Shown: in pieces, positions 8,063-17,499 of the stretch
Layout: every line of letters begins with the position of its first letter
How positions within the stretch are numbered: position 1 is the first letter of the stretch
DNA from: Hornefia butyriciproducens
Lineage (GTDB): Bacteria; Bacillota; Clostridia; Peptostreptococcales; Anaerovoracaceae
DNA length: 64,000 nt
Assembly (NCBI RefSeq): GCF_009695915.1
Contig: NZ_VUMZ01000001.1
Location: 124,001-188,000 of the forward strand
Reading direction: 5' to 3'
Program-made: the position numbers and the translations under genes
The notes under the pieces: model-generated
What the model saw: only the letters and a program-made list of their open reading frames with translations
What the model was told of the DNA's origin: nothing
Databases searched by the model: none

Positions 8063-8571
8063 CGAACCTCCTCCGGTCTTTCTTTCTTTGTAAGATCCGC
8101 AAACTCCGCGTTAACCAGAGCTGCAAGTTCATGGGGCGGAAGCTCCATCTGGAGACCGATTTTTCCTCCGCTGACACCGATCTCAGCGAACGACACCGCC
8201 GTTGCGTCAATTGCGGTGGGAAAAAGTTTCTTCATTCCCACCGGAGAGCATCCTCCTTTAATATAACCGGTAATTTTCGTGATGTCTTTTGCATGGATCA
8301 TTTCCATGTTCTTCTCTCCGAAATGACGCGCCGCCTTTTTCAGATCCAGTTCCCGCGCCACCGGGATCACACAGACATAATGCTGCCTGCTGCGTCCCAC
8401 AAGAACAAGCGTCTTGAAGCAGCGCTCCTCCTCGATTCCGGTTTCTCTCGCTGCGGTTACGCCGTCAACAAAGCCATGAGAGCCGTCATAGGTTCGAAGT
8501 TCATACGGGATCCCGTGTGCTTCCACCATGCGCACCGCGTTCGTCTTGATGTCCTTTTCCTTTTTCCCCAT
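8059..8571 (-). CDS. ybaK: YbaK/EbsC-type aminoacyl-tRNA deacylase
   Basis: A 170-residue protein of the YbaK/ProX editing family, which hydrolyses mischarged Cys-tRNA(Pro) or related species. Conserved positions are FKTLVLVG with the key lysine, HVEA-like HGIPYELRTY near the N-terminus, KITGYIKGGCSPVGMKK in the middle and GKIGLQMELPPHEL near the end. Length is typical. It is the first gene of the overlapping dehydratase operon, with a four-base overlap to the next gene. That coupling to an iron-sulfur dehydratase is not explained by the known function. A hairpin terminator at 8588-8621 separates it from hppA upstream. Confidence 0.85.
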   Translation of the reverse strand: MGKKEKDIKTNAVRMVEAHGIPYELRTYDGSHGFVDGVTAARETGIEEERCFKTLVLVGRSRQHYVCVIPVARELDLKKAARHFGEKNMEMIHAKDITKITGYIKGGCSPVGMKKLFPTAIDATAVSFAEIGVSGGKIGLQMELPPHELAALVNAEFADLTKKERPEEVR

Positions 8572-8587
8572 TTTCTTCCCTTCTGTG

Positions 8588-8621
8588 AAAAAGACTGCAA
8601 CAGAGAACGTTGCAGCCTTTT
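8588..8621 (-). terminator. Intrinsic terminator downstream of hppA
   Basis: On the minus strand AAAGGCTGCAAC pairs with GTTGCAGTCTTT around a 7-base loop and ends in a T-run. It separates hppA from the ybaK-dehydratase operon. Confidence 0.8.
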
Positions 8622-8641
8622 GATTTCAATAGTTCTGTCCG

Positions 8642-10651
8642 TTAGCCCAGAAGTCCGTTTCCGAACAGCGGAGCGAATACGAGCGATACGATGGTCATCA
8701 GCTTGATCAGAATGTTGATGGACGGACCGGAAGTGTCTTTGAACGGATCTCCGACGGTATCGCCGACAACGGCTGCCTTGTGAGTATCAGAACCCTTGCC
8801 TCCGTAATTTCCTTCCTCGACATACTTCTTGGCGTTGTCCCATGCACCGCCCGCGTTTGCCATCATGATGGCCAGCAGCACGCCGGCGGCCAGCGCTCCG
8901 GCCAGCATTCCGCCCAGGGCGTCTGCGCCCAGAACGAAACCGACCAGGATCGGAGCGACAATCGCCATCAGACCCGGAACGATCATTTCCTTCAGTGCGG
9001 CTGTCGTTGAAATGTCAACACATTTTTTGTAATCCGGCTTGGATGTTCCGGCCATAATGCCTTCGTCCTCGTGGAACTGTCTTCTGACCTCCTCGATCAT
9101 CTGATTCGCCGCTCTTCCTACCGAATTCATCGTCATCGCGGAGAAGATAAACGGCAGCATAGCGCCGATGAACAGTCCGATGATGACGATCGGGTGCAGA
9201 AGATCGATCGCCTTCAGCTGTGCAACAGACGCAAAGGAGACGAACAGTGCCAGCGCGGTGAGTGCCGCGGAACAGATAGCGAATCCTTTTCCGATCGCCG
9301 CCGTAGTGTTCCCAACAGAATCCAGTTTGTCTGTAATGTTTCTGACTCTCTCCGGCAGTTCGGACATTTCCGCAATTCCGCCGGCGTTATCAGAAACAGG
9401 GCCATATGCGTCTACCGCTACGGTAATTCCTGTAATGGACAGCATTCCGACTGCGGAAAGTGCAATTCCGTAAACGCCGGCAAAGCTGTATGCAATATAA
9501 ATTCCAACTGCGATGCAGATAATCGGCCAGAGCGTGGACAGCATTCCAACGCCCAGTCCGCTGATAATCGTGGTAGCCGACCCGGTCTGGGACTGCTCCG
9601 CGATCTTCTTAACATGACGATAATCGGCTGAAGTATAGATTTCGGTAATCTTTCCGATTAAGACGCCGACAATAAGTCCGGCGATGATTGCGAAAGCATA
9701 GTTGTATCCGCCAAGCATCTGCTTGCTCAGGATCAGTGACGCGACGATTACGATCACGGCACTGATATAGGTCGCCATGTTCAGCGATTTTGCAGGGCTT
9801 GAGTTCTCGCTGCCTCTTACACAAAGAATCGCGACAACAGATGCGATGAGGCCAATCGCGGAAAGAATCAGCGGGAAGATGGCCGCCGTTCTCTCGTCAA
9901 ACGCGCCGCTCACTTCTGCCTCGGAAACCGCGACTGCAGCCAGAGTGATAGCGGAAATAATGGAGCCTACATAGGACTCAAACAGGTCAGAACCCATTCC
10001 GGCAACGTCGCCTACGTTATCGCCTACGTTATCTGCGATAACCGCCGGATTTCTCGGATCATCCTCCGGAATTCCGGCCTCGACCTTTCCTACCAGGTCA
10101 GCGCCGACATCTGCGGCCTTAGTGTAGATACCGCCTCCGACTCTTCCGAACAGCGCCATGGAAGAAGCTCCGAATCCGAAACCTGTAATGCACTCCACGA
10201 CTGTTGCAAGATTCAGCACGCAGAACACAACGGACAGACCCAGAAGTCCCAGTCCCGCAACACACAGACCCATAACGGATCCGGAACGGAACGCGATCTT
10301 CAGAGCCTTTGCGATGCCGGACTCCTCCGCCGCAGCAGCAGTCCTGACATTCCCCAATGTCGCAACATTCATTCCGAAGAATCCCGCGAGTACGGACAGC
10401 AGCGCGCCGATCAGGTACAGGATACCGGTAGTCGGGCTGATGAACAGACTCAGAAGAACACAGAGAACAACGATGACAACCGCCATGAACTTGTACTCTC
10501 TCTTCAGGAACGCAAACGCACCCTCACGGATGAATCCTGAGATTTCCTTCATCCTGTCGTTTCCATCTCCGCACTTTCTGATCCACGATGCAAGCCCGAA
10601 AGCCGTCACCAGTGCGATCACAGCGCAAATAGGAGCAACAAACTTCAACAT
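8642..10651 (-). CDS. hppA: Membrane-bound ion-pumping pyrophosphatase (K+-dependent type)
   Basis: A 669-residue, about 16-helix membrane enzyme that couples hydrolysis of pyrophosphate to export of H+ or Na+. The catalytic signature [21 protein letters not shown] and the upstream [13 protein letters not shown] match the family. In the later [13 protein letters not shown] segment the residue after GNTT is Ala where K+-independent enzymes have Lys. That identifies the K+-stimulated class, in which Na+ pumping is common. The ATG at 10651 is chosen because GGGAGG lies 6 bases upstream; an in-frame ATG at 10675 lacks such a site. A perfect palindrome precedes the gene and a terminator follows it, so it is probably monocistronic. 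It would recover energy from pyrophosphate released by biosynthesis. Confidence 0.95.
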   Translation of the reverse strand: MLKFVAPICAVIALVTAFGLASWIRKCGDGNDRMKEISGFIREGAFAFLKREYKFMAVVIVVLCVLLSLFISPTTGILYLIGALLSVLAGFFGMNVATLGNVRTAAAAEESGIAKALKIAFRSGSVMGLCVAGLGLLGLSVVFCVLNLATVVECITGFGFGASSMALFGRVGGGIYTKAADVGADLVGKVEAGIPEDDPRNPAVIADNVGDNVGDVAGMGSDLFESYVGSIISAITLAAVAVSEAEVSGAFDERTAAIFPLILSAIGLIASVVAILCVRGSENSSPAKSLNMATYISAVIVIVASLILSKQMLGGYNYAFAIIAGLIVGVLIGKITEIYTSADYRHVKKIAEQSQTGSATTIISGLGVGMLSTLWPIICIAVGIYIAYSFAGVYGIALSAVGMLSITGITVAVDAYGPVSDNAGGIAEMSELPERVRNITDKLDSVGNTTAAIGKGFAICSAALTALALFVSFASVAQLKAIDLLHPIVIIGLFIGAMLPFIFSAMTMNSVGRAANQMIEEVRRQFHEDEGIMAGTSKPDYKKCVDISTTAALKEMIVPGLMAIVAPILVGFVLGADALGGMLAGALAAGVLLAIMMANAGGAWDNAKKYVEEGNYGGKGSDTHKAAVVGDTVGDPFKDTSGPSINILIKLMTIVSLVFAPLFGNGLLG

Positions 10652-10676
10652 ATAATACCTCCCATTTTTACGCACA

Positions 10677-10704
10677 TTAAGAGGTACTCAGCAGTACCTC
10701 TTAA
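10677..10704. promoter_or_regulatory. Perfect 28-bp palindrome upstream of hppA
   Basis: TTAAGAGGTACT (10677-10688) and AGTACCTCTTAA (10693-10704) form a perfect 12-bp stem with a four-base loop, 26 bases before the hppA ATG. No T-run follows on either strand. It may be an operator, an mRNA-stabilising hairpin or a weak terminator for secG. Confidence 0.5.
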
Positions 10705-10758
10705 CACGCAGAAATATAAAATAAAATTTTAAACACATTCTTTCATGTTCTACGTACT

Positions 10759-10992
10759 CTATTTTCCAAGCGTCACAAGCGCCAGAGAAAGTACGATGAA
10801 CACGACGGACATCACGATGGTAATCTTGTTCAGGATTCCCTGATATCCGCGGCCTCTCTTCTTGCCGAAAAGCTGCTCCGCACCGCCCGCGATTGAACCG
10901 GACAGCCCGTCGCTGTTCCCCTCCTGAAGCAATACGCTCAGAATCAGGATCACACTTACGATCGCAAGAACGACCATCATAGCAATGTACAT
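10759..10992 (-). CDS. secG: Preprotein translocase subunit SecG
   Basis: A 77-residue protein with two membrane helices (residues about 2-22 and 54-74) and the conserved connecting loop LLQEGNSDGLSGSIAGGAEQLFG. SecG assists SecYE during protein export. In many Firmicutes secG directly follows the glycolytic genes, and here it follows tpiA by about 140 bases on the same strand, which supports the call. Confidence 0.92.
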   Translation of the reverse strand: MYIAMMVVLAIVSVILILSVLLQEGNSDGLSGSIAGGAEQLFGKKRGRGYQGILNKITIVMSVVFIVLSLALVTLGK

Positions 10993-11132
10993 ATTCTAAT
11001 TTCCCTCCTGGTCTGATTTAACTATTAAACAATATCATAGCAGACCGGAAAAATCAAGACTTTCATCAGCTAAATTGTGGCTGAATTAGGCAAATCACAC
11101 GGATTGTCTAAAAAGCGGCTGCCTGAAAGGCC

Positions 11133-11888
11133 TCAGAAATTGATGATATCCATAAATTTCTGAGGAATCAGGCTGGCTCCTCCCACGAGAGCTCCGTCTA
11201 TCTCGTCCATATTCATGATTTCCGTCGCGTTTTCCGGCTTGACACTGCCTCCGTACTGAATGATTACCCGGTCGCAGGTATCCTCGTCGTACAGTTCTTC
11301 GATGATACCGCGGATCACAGCGCACATCTCTCCCGCCTGCTCCGGCGTCGCGGTCTTTCCGGTTCCGATCGCCCAGATCGGTTCATACGCGATGACCATG
11401 GATGCGACCTTGTCTGCGCTGATGCCGGCAAGATCTGCCCGGATCTGTCCCTCTACGATTTCCTTTTCACTGCCGGCCTCTCTCTGCTCAAGATTCTCGC
11501 CGACGCAGAGGATAGGAACGATGTCACTCTCGTTCAGCAGCTTTTTCAGTTTCAGGTTGACCGTCTCATCCGTCTCGTTGAAGTACTGCCTTCTTTCCGA
11601 ATGACCGATTACGCAGTAATCGACGCCGATCTCCTTCAGCATCGGAAGGGAGATTTCTCCGGTAAATGCTCCTTCGTCCTCGAAATGGACATTCTGTGCA
11701 CCAACTCCGATACTCGTTCCGGCAAAAGCCTCTTTCAGCGTATCGAGCTGGGTAAACGGAGCACAGATCGCGGTTCTCACGTCGGTATCCTTATAAAGCG
11801 TCCTGAACTCTTCCGCGAATTCCTTCGCTTCTTTCTTTGTTTTAAACATCTTCCAGTTTCCCGCGATAAACGGAATTCTCATAGCCAT
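11133..11888 (-). CDS. tpiA: Triosephosphate isomerase
   Basis: A 251-residue TIM barrel interconverting dihydroxyacetone phosphate and glyceraldehyde 3-phosphate. GNWKMFK holds the N-terminal Asn and Lys, VIGHSERRQYF the electrophilic His, AYEPIWAIGTGKTA the catalytic Glu and the mobile loop, and IQYGGSVKPEN the phosphate-binding end. Length is standard. It is the last enzyme gene of the rpoN-gap-pgk-tpiA unit, though 238 bases with several hairpins lie between pgk and it. The start has GAGG upstream; a second ATG two codons later is also possible. Confidence 0.97.
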   Translation of the reverse strand: MAMRIPFIAGNWKMFKTKKEAKEFAEEFRTLYKDTDVRTAICAPFTQLDTLKEAFAGTSIGVGAQNVHFEDEGAFTGEISLPMLKEIGVDYCVIGHSERRQYFNETDETVNLKLKKLLNESDIVPILCVGENLEQREAGSEKEIVEGQIRADLAGISADKVASMVIAYEPIWAIGTGKTATPEQAGEMCAVIRGIIEELYDEDTCDRVIIQYGGSVKPENATEIMNMDEIDGALVGGASLIPQKFMDIINF

Positions 11889-11927
11889 AATTGATTACCT
11901 CCATTTGATGATAATTAGTGTCTGCCT

Positions 11928-12106
11928 GTTAAGTCCCCGTTGGAAAGTTTCCGCCGGACTTAACGGGCGCTGACGTCAGTTTATCGGCAGGCTGCCGAAT
12001 ACGCTCACCATCATCGGCATTTCAGGCATATCCGGCAGCTGAGCACGCATTAATTATGTCCGTCCTGCATACGGAAGACAGCCGGCACCGCGTATGCGGC
12101 GCCGGC
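11928..12106. other. Hairpin-rich spacer between pgk and tpiA
   Basis: Two strong stems are visible. One is GTTAAGTCC (11928-11936) with GGACTTAAC (11956-11964), with an inner GGAAA/TTTCC. The other is GCCGGC (12081-12086) with GCCGGC (12101-12106), extended by CCGC/GCGG. Neither is followed by a clear T-run on the minus strand. They may tune mRNA decay or partial termination between pgk and tpiA. Confidence 0.5.
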
Positions 12107-12126
12107 GTCTCAGCAATGCAGTAAGA

Positions 12127-13311
12127 TTATTTGTCCTGAATCACAGCAATTCCCGGAAGTGTTTTTCCCTCGAGGAACTCCAGCGAAGCGCCTCCGCCCG
12201 TGGAGATATGTGTCATCTTGTCCGCCAGGCCGAACTGCTCGACAGCCGCAGCAGAATCGCCTCCGCCGATGACGGTAATCGCATCACTGGCTGCCAGAGC
12301 CTCAGCGACCTTCTTTGTTCCCTCCGCGAAATTCGGCATCTCGAAAACGCCCATCGGTCCGTTCCAGACGACCGTCGCCGCCTTACCGATCTCCTCCGCG
12401 AAAAGCTCCGCCGATTTCGGTCCGATATCCATTCCCATCATATCCGCCGGCATTTTGTCGCGATCCACCGTAACGGTTTCCGCATCGTTCTCGAACGCCG
12501 CGGCACAGACTACATCCACCGGCAGGAGCATTTTCACCCCGGCCTCTTCCGCCTGCTTCATCAATTCGCCGGCAAGTTTTGTATTATCAGCATCCAGAAT
12601 GGAGGTTCCGATTTCCAGCCCCATCGCTTTGTAAAAGGTGTACGCCATGCCGCCGCCGATGATCAGAGTGTCCACGCGGCTGATCAGATTCCGGATAACA
12701 GGAATTTTGTCGCCGACCTTGGCGCCTCCCATGATGGCCACAAAGGGTCTCTTCGGATCCTCTACCGCGCTTCCCAGAAACTTTACTTCCTTTTCAATCA
12801 GGAATCCGGAAACAGCCGGCAGGTAATCCGCGATTCCCGCGGTTGACGCATGCGCTCTGTGAGCCGTGCCGAAAGCTTCCTGTACAAAGACTTCCGCCAG
12901 TGACGCCAGTTCCTTCGCGAAAGCGGGGTCGTTCTCCGTCTCCTCTTTACGGAACCGGACATTTTCCAGGAGCATTACCTCTCCGGGCTTCAGTTCCTCT
13001 GCCATCTTTTTCACTTCATCGTCGACGACGGTCGGTGAAGATTTGAATTTCACTTCTTTCTTCAGATACTCAGACAATCTCTCCGCGACCGGCGCAAGGG
13101 TAAATTCCATCTTCGGCTCTCCCTTCGGCCGTCCCATGTGGGACATCAGTATCAGGGCAGCATCGTGCTCCAGAAGATACTCGATGGTGGGCAGCGCCGC
13201 CCGTATTCTCGTATCGTCGGTAATTCTGCCCTCCTGCATCGGCACATTGAAATCACAGCGTGCAATAACCTTTTTTCCTTTTACGTCGATATCCCGTATT
13301 GTCTTTTTCAT
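12127..13311 (-). CDS. pgk: Phosphoglycerate kinase
   Basis: A 394-residue monomeric glycolytic kinase that makes ATP from 1,3-bisphosphoglycerate. The N-terminal RCDFNVPM and [10 protein letters not shown] segments bind the phosphoglycerate. The C-terminal WNGPMGVFE and [13 protein letters not shown] segments bind nucleotide, and [14 protein letters not shown] closes the protein. Length is normal. It lies 24 bases downstream of gap on the same strand, in the usual glycolytic order. Confidence 0.97.
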   Translation of the reverse strand: MKKTIRDIDVKGKKVIARCDFNVPMQEGRITDDTRIRAALPTIEYLLEHDAALILMSHMGRPKGEPKMEFTLAPVAERLSEYLKKEVKFKSSPTVVDDEVKKMAEELKPGEVMLLENVRFRKEETENDPAFAKELASLAEVFVQEAFGTAHRAHASTAGIADYLPAVSGFLIEKEVKFLGSAVEDPKRPFVAIMGGAKVGDKIPVIRNLISRVDTLIIGGGMAYTFYKAMGLEIGTSILDADNTKLAGELMKQAEEAGVKMLLPVDVVCAAAFENDAETVTVDRDKMPADMMGMDIGPKSAELFAEEIGKAATVVWNGPMGVFEMPNFAEGTKKVAEALAASDAITVIGGGDSAAAVEQFGLADKMTHISTGGGASLEFLEGKTLPGIAVIQDK

Positions 13312-13335
13312 AACCGTACTCCTTTTTCTTCTCCT

Positions 13336-14361
13336 TTAGTTTTTCGCTGACTGGTCAACCGAATACATATGCTTTATCAGCTCCAGCGTTTTGCAGGAAT
13401 AGCCGTACTCGTTGTCGTAGTACGCGATCAGCTTGAAGAATTTGTCGTTCAGCTCGATTCCCTCTCTGGCATCGAAGATCGACGTGCAGGGGTCGCCGAC
13501 AAAATCGCCGGAAACAACCTCGTCATCCACATATTCGATGACTCCGGCCAGTGTAGTCTCGGAAGCCTTCTTGACCGCCCGGCAGATGTCCTCATAGGAT
13601 GCCGACTTCTTCAATACGATGTTCAGGTCGATGACTGAAACATCATTCGTGGGAACGCGGTAAGCGATTCCCGTCATTCTTCCCGCCAGCTCCGGGATCA
13701 CCAGTCCGACCGCCTTGGCGGCCCCCGTCGTGGTCGGGATCACGTTCCCGAACACAGAACGTCCGGTTCTCCAGTCCTTCAGGGAGCGGGCATCTACGAC
13801 CTTCTGCTTGGCCGTCGCCGCATGGATAGTGGACATCAGTCCCTGGTCGATGCCGAACTCGTCGTTCACGACCTTGCACAGCGGTGCAAGACAGTTAGTC
13901 GTGCAGGACGCGTTGGAGACCACGTTCATGTCGCTTGTGTACTGGTCGCTGTTGACGCGGTAGACAAAAGTCGGCGTGGTCTTGTCCTTCGCAGGTGCGG
14001 TAATAATAACCTTTTTCGCACCCGAGTCGATGTGGTCCTGCGCCTTCTCTGTGGTATTGTAGGCGCCTGTCGCCTCCACAATGTACTCCGCTCCGCAGCG
14101 ATCCCACGGAATGTTCTTCGCTTCCGATTCGCTGTACACAGGGATCTTCTTGCCATCGATGATGATCCCTTCATCGTATTGCTCGAGTTTGCCGGGGAAC
14201 CGTCCGAAGACGCTGTCATACTTGAGCATATATACCATATATTCGATATTCGCATTTCTCACATTAATCCCGCAAATGTCGATTTCCGGCATATCCTGCG
14301 CAGCCCTGATCACGACTCTCGCAATTCTTCCAAATCCGCTGATTCCTACCTTTGCTGCCAT
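13336..14361 (-). CDS. gap: Glyceraldehyde-3-phosphate dehydrogenase, type I
   Basis: A 341-residue NAD-dependent enzyme. GISGFGRIAR is the dinucleotide-binding loop (the usual second-position Asn of GINGFGRIGR is Ser here). The catalytic Cys153 lies in SNASCTTNCLAP and the active-site His in STIHAATAKQK. WRTGRSVFGNVIPTTTGAAKA and the YDNEYGYS end are family hallmarks. The ATG at 14361 has AAGGAG 8 bases upstream; an in-frame extension to 14436 has no such site. The central regulator gene cggR, which often precedes gap in Firmicutes, is absent and rpoN is in its place. Confidence 0.96.
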   Translation of the reverse strand: MAAKVGISGFGRIARVVIRAAQDMPEIDICGINVRNANIEYMVYMLKYDSVFGRFPGKLEQYDEGIIIDGKKIPVYSESEAKNIPWDRCGAEYIVEATGAYNTTEKAQDHIDSGAKKVIITAPAKDKTTPTFVYRVNSDQYTSDMNVVSNASCTTNCLAPLCKVVNDEFGIDQGLMSTIHAATAKQKVVDARSLKDWRTGRSVFGNVIPTTTGAAKAVGLVIPELAGRMTGIAYRVPTNDVSVIDLNIVLKKSASYEDICRAVKKASETTLAGVIEYVDDEVVSGDFVGDPCTSIFDAREGIELNDKFFKLIAYYDNEYGYSCKTLELIKHMYSVDQSAKN

Positions 14362-14444
14362 CTCTCTTTCTCCTTTCGGCACATAAAGTATTTGTTGATT
14401 CGTATTCTTTAAATATCCTTGCGATATTGAAAGCAATGTTAAGT

Positions 14445-15824
14445 TCAGTATCTTCTCCGCTTGGAGGAGGACAGAATTCCCATCCCCTCGCGGTATTTCG
14501 CCACAGTCCGGCGGGAAATCTCGATTCCTTTTTCCTTCAGCAGCGCCACCATATCCTGATCGCTGTACGGCTTCTTCGGGTCCTCGCCGTCAACGATCTC
14601 GCGGATGATGGACTTCACGCTGTTGGATGACAGTCCGCCTGCTCCGCCCGCCACCGGCACGCCGCTGGAGAAGAAGTACTTCAGTTCATACACCCCTCTG
14701 GGGCTCTGCATATATTTTCCGTTTATCGCCCGGCTGACCGTAGATTCATGAACGCCCAGTTCCTCTGCGATTTGCTTCAGCGTCAGCGTCCGGATAAACT
14801 TTTCACCCTTCTCGAAAAAATCCTCCTGATAATGGACAATCGCCGCTGCCACATTCATGATAGTCTGTTTTCTCTGTTCGATGCTCCGGATCAGCCACAT
14901 GGCTGAATTGAAGCGGCTGGTCAGGTAATTGTTCAGATCCGCGTCCTGCTTCGCAGCGCCGGACAGTTTTTTATAGTAGGAGCTTACCATCAGACGGGGG
15001 ATACTGGAATCATTGCTGGAAACCACATACTCTCCATCGATTTTCTCTACAATGATGTCCGGAATCACATAACGGGTGGATTCCCCGCTGTTGGCAAACT
15101 GCCGTCCCGGCTTGGGCTCCAGGCTCCGGATCAGATCCACCGCCTGCTGCACCTCCTCGCACCGGATTCCCACCGCCCTGGCAATCTTGGAAAGCCGGTT
15201 ATCCGCGACATCGTTCAACATGTTCTCGATGATGTATTCCAGCTCGTCCGTCAGTTCTCCCCGGGACGCCAGCTGGATCTCCAGGCACTCGGCCAGGCTT
15301 CTGGCGCCGACTCCGGTAGGATCCATCTGATGCACATAGCCCAGAATCCGCTCGACCGTCTCCTCGTCGGTGTCCATCATCGTTGTGATTTCCTCCATGG
15401 AAAGCGTCAGATAGCCGTTCTCATCGATTCCTTCAATGATAAAACTGCAGATCTGCCGGTCCCGCCCGGTAAGTCTGCTGAAATTCAGCTGCTCCGTCAG
15501 ATAATCCTGCAGGGTCTGTTCCGCCGACGTAAACTGCTCAAAAGTGTACTCCTCCCGATCCGAATGATTTTCCCATTGGCGGTCGTTCCCGTCATCGTAG
15601 TCATCTTCCGCAATCCGGTCGCGGATATCGATTTCCACCGGCGACTGCTCCGCGTCTCCGTCGTGATGGGCCTCTTCCAGAATCGGGTTTTCCAGAAGCT
15701 CATTCTGAACATAGTCAAACAGATCCATATTGCTGAGCTGCAGGATCTTGATTGCCTGAATCAGCTCCGGCGTCATCGACAGCTGCTGTTTCTGTTCTAT
15801 TGTTAATTCATATCCAAGCTTCAT
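14445..15824 (-). CDS. rpoN: RNA polymerase sigma-54 factor
   Basis: A 459-residue sigma-54. The Gln-rich activator-interacting region I (QKQQLSMTPELIQAIKILQ) starts near residue 11 and is followed by an acidic region II. The core-binding region is about 120-330. The helix-turn-helix is LKQIAEELGVHESTVSRAI, and the RpoN box is RRTVAKYREGMGIL near the C-terminus. Sigma-54 recognises -24/-12 promoters and needs ATP-driven enhancer-binding proteins, none of which is encoded in this window. It is read from a sigma-A promoter inside the end of trmL and lies 83 bases upstream of gap. It therefore heads a glycolytic transcription unit, an arrangement also known in other clostridia together with cggR. 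Confidence 0.95.
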   Translation of the reverse strand: MKLGYELTIEQKQQLSMTPELIQAIKILQLSNMDLFDYVQNELLENPILEEAHHDGDAEQSPVEIDIRDRIAEDDYDDGNDRQWENHSDREEYTFEQFTSAEQTLQDYLTEQLNFSRLTGRDRQICSFIIEGIDENGYLTLSMEEITTMMDTDEETVERILGYVHQMDPTGVGARSLAECLEIQLASRGELTDELEYIIENMLNDVADNRLSKIARAVGIRCEEVQQAVDLIRSLEPKPGRQFANSGESTRYVIPDIIVEKIDGEYVVSSNDSSIPRLMVSSYYKKLSGAAKQDADLNNYLTSRFNSAMWLIRSIEQRKQTIMNVAAAIVHYQEDFFEKGEKFIRTLTLKQIAEELGVHESTVSRAINGKYMQSPRGVYELKYFFSSGVPVAGGAGGLSSNSVKSIIREIVDGEDPKKPYSDQDMVALLKEKGIEISRRTVAKYREGMGILSSSKRRRY

Positions 15825-15865
15825 TGTTTCCTCTGCCTGATTTCGTCATTCTTCTTTATGCAAAT

Positions 15866-15893
15866 ATTATACCATACCGGGGCGCTATTTCAA
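15866..15893 (-). promoter_or_regulatory. Sigma-A promoter of the rpoN-gap-pgk-tpiA unit
   Basis: On the minus strand TTGAAA (15893-15888), a 16-base spacer and TATAAT (15871-15866), 41 bases before the rpoN ATG. The -35 box lies inside the 3' end of trmL. Confidence 0.7.
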
Positions 15894-16355
15894 CCCCGGA
15901 AAGCCTAACTGCCGCAGCGCCTCGAACAAAATTATGTTGGCAGAATTCGCCAGATTCAGCGATCGCAGACGAGTATTTTCGCTCATGGGAATCCGTATTG
16001 TCTGTTCTCTGTGCGACTCCAGCAATTCCCGCGGAAGCCCCCGGGTTTCTCTGCCGAACAAAAGCATATCCCCGTCGCGGTACGCGACCTCTGTATAGAG
16101 GGAACCGCCCCTTGTCGTCGCGAAAAACATCCTGTTCTCCCTGTACTCATCCATGAAGCTTTCGAGATCCGGATGCACCTGCAGTTTCACATACGGCCAG
16201 TAATCCAGTCCCGCTCTGCGCACAGCCCTGTCATCGATATGGAAACCCAGCGGTTCCACCAGATGCAGCACAGAATCCGTCGCCGCACAGGTCCGCGCGA
16301 TATTACCTGTATTCGGCGGAATCTCCGGCTCTACGAAAACGATATGCAATGCCAT
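15885..16355 (-). CDS. trmL: tRNA (cytidine/uridine-34) 2'-O-methyltransferase TrmL
   Basis: A 156-residue SPOUT-family methyltransferase that uses SAM to methylate the wobble ribose of tRNA(Leu). The N-terminus has FVEPEIPPNTGNIARTCA. The trefoil-knot SAM site is formed by LLFGRETRGLP and IPMSENTRLRSLNLANSANI. Length and motif order are those of TrmL. It is divergent from hom and precedes rpoN, whose promoter overlaps its last codons. Confidence 0.93.
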   Translation of the reverse strand: MALHIVFVEPEIPPNTGNIARTCAATDSVLHLVEPLGFHIDDRAVRRAGLDYWPYVKLQVHPDLESFMDEYRENRMFFATTRGGSLYTEVAYRDGDMLLFGRETRGLPRELLESHREQTIRIPMSENTRLRSLNLANSANIILFEALRQLGFPGLK

Positions 16356-16449
16356 GGCGTATTTTTTCCTCCTGTGTTTTCCTATGCTCCGGCCGGGTTC
16401 CCTTCCTGATTCTCTGAAGATATCCGACCGATATCATCATACTTGTTTT

Positions 16450-16491
16450 TTGACAAAAGATAAAGACAAAATTTTATATTTGTTATATAAT
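16450..16491 (+). promoter_or_regulatory. Promoter region of hom
   Basis: A perfect TTGACA at 16450-16455 is followed by TATATT at 16475 (19-base spacer). A perfect TATAAT at 16486-16491 could instead use AAGACA at 16463 (17-base spacer). Either gives a short leader before the GGAGG and ATG at 16522. Confidence 0.6.
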
Positions 16492-16521
16492 GAACCGGAA
16501 AGCTACGTTATAGGAGGAATT

Positions 16522-17499
16522 ATGAAAAAAATCAACATCGGAATTCTCGGACTGGGAACGGTCGGCGGCGGAACATACGACATCCTGAGAGACAACAGGG
16601 ACGTCATTCGCAGACGGACCGGCGTTGACTATGAGGTGACCCGGATCCTGGAGATCAATCAGAAGGCAATCGAAGCGCACGGTGTGGATCCTTCCGTCGT
16701 GACGCAGAATGTGGATGATATTCTGTCCGCAGGCGATATCGACATCGTTGTGGAATCACTCGGCGGAATCGAGCCGTCCAGTTCCTGGATGCTGAAAGCG
16801 CTGGAAAACGGAAAAAATGTTGTAACTCCGAATAAGGCGGCGGTCGCCGCGAACTACGGCAAACTGAAAAAAGCCGCTGAGGACAGCGGAGTGCAGATTC
16901 GCATCGAGGCCTGTGTCGGCGGCGGAATCCCTGCTCTGACTGCGATTACAGAAGCGCTGGCGGGTAATGTCTTTACAGAGGTCATGGGAATTCTGAACGG
17001 AACAACCAATTATATTCTCACCAAGATGGGCGACGAAGGGCTCCCCTACGATGAGGTTCTGAAGGACGCACAGGCAAAAGGCTTCGCGGAAGCAGATCCC
17101 ACTGCGGACGTAGAAGGGATCGATGTTGCCAACAAACTGTCGATTCTGATGGCACTGGCTTTTGACCAGTATGTACCGCCACAGGATATCCCGACTGTGG
17201 GAATTACCGGCGTCACGATGGACGATATCGCGGCCGCCCGCGATAGAGGATGCAAAATCAAACTTATCGCAAAGGCAGCGGTAGCCGGCGACGGCGGCCT
17301 CAGCTGCGAGATCCGTCCCATGGAGATCCCTCTGGATCATCCTCTGGCCGGCGTGAATAACGAGTTCAACGCCATCTATATCACCGGGAACGCCGTGGAC
17401 GAGGTTATGTTCTACGGTAAAGGAGCCGGAGCGCTGCCCACCGGAAGCGCCATCGTCGGCGACATTATTTCCATCATGAGAACGGAGGCATTAAAATGA
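16522..17499 (+). CDS. hom: Homoserine dehydrogenase, short form without ACT domain
   Basis: A 325-residue enzyme that reduces aspartate semialdehyde to homoserine for threonine and methionine synthesis. [16 protein letters not shown] is the nucleotide-binding loop. [34 protein letters not shown] and the [15 protein letters not shown] segment are the substrate-domain signatures. The protein stops soon after the [17 protein letters not shown] motif. The C-terminal ACT domain of the usual 400-430 residue form is missing, so threonine feedback through that domain is not expected. The ATG follows TAGGAGGAAT. It overlaps the SEC-C gene by four bases. No thrB, thrC or lysC is nearby. Confidence 0.93.
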   Translation: MKKINIGILGLGTVGGGTYDILRDNRDVIRRRTGVDYEVTRILEINQKAIEAHGVDPSVVTQNVDDILSAGDIDIVVESLGGIEPSSSWMLKALENGKNVVTPNKAAVAANYGKLKKAAEDSGVQIRIEACVGGGIPALTAITEALAGNVFTEVMGILNGTTNYILTKMGDEGLPYDEVLKDAQAKGFAEADPTADVEGIDVANKLSILMALAFDQYVPPQDIPTVGITGVTMDDIAAARDRGCKIKLIAKAAVAGDGGLSCEIRPMEIPLDHPLAGVNNEFNAIYITGNAVDEVMFYGKGAGALPTGSAIVGDIISIMRTEALK

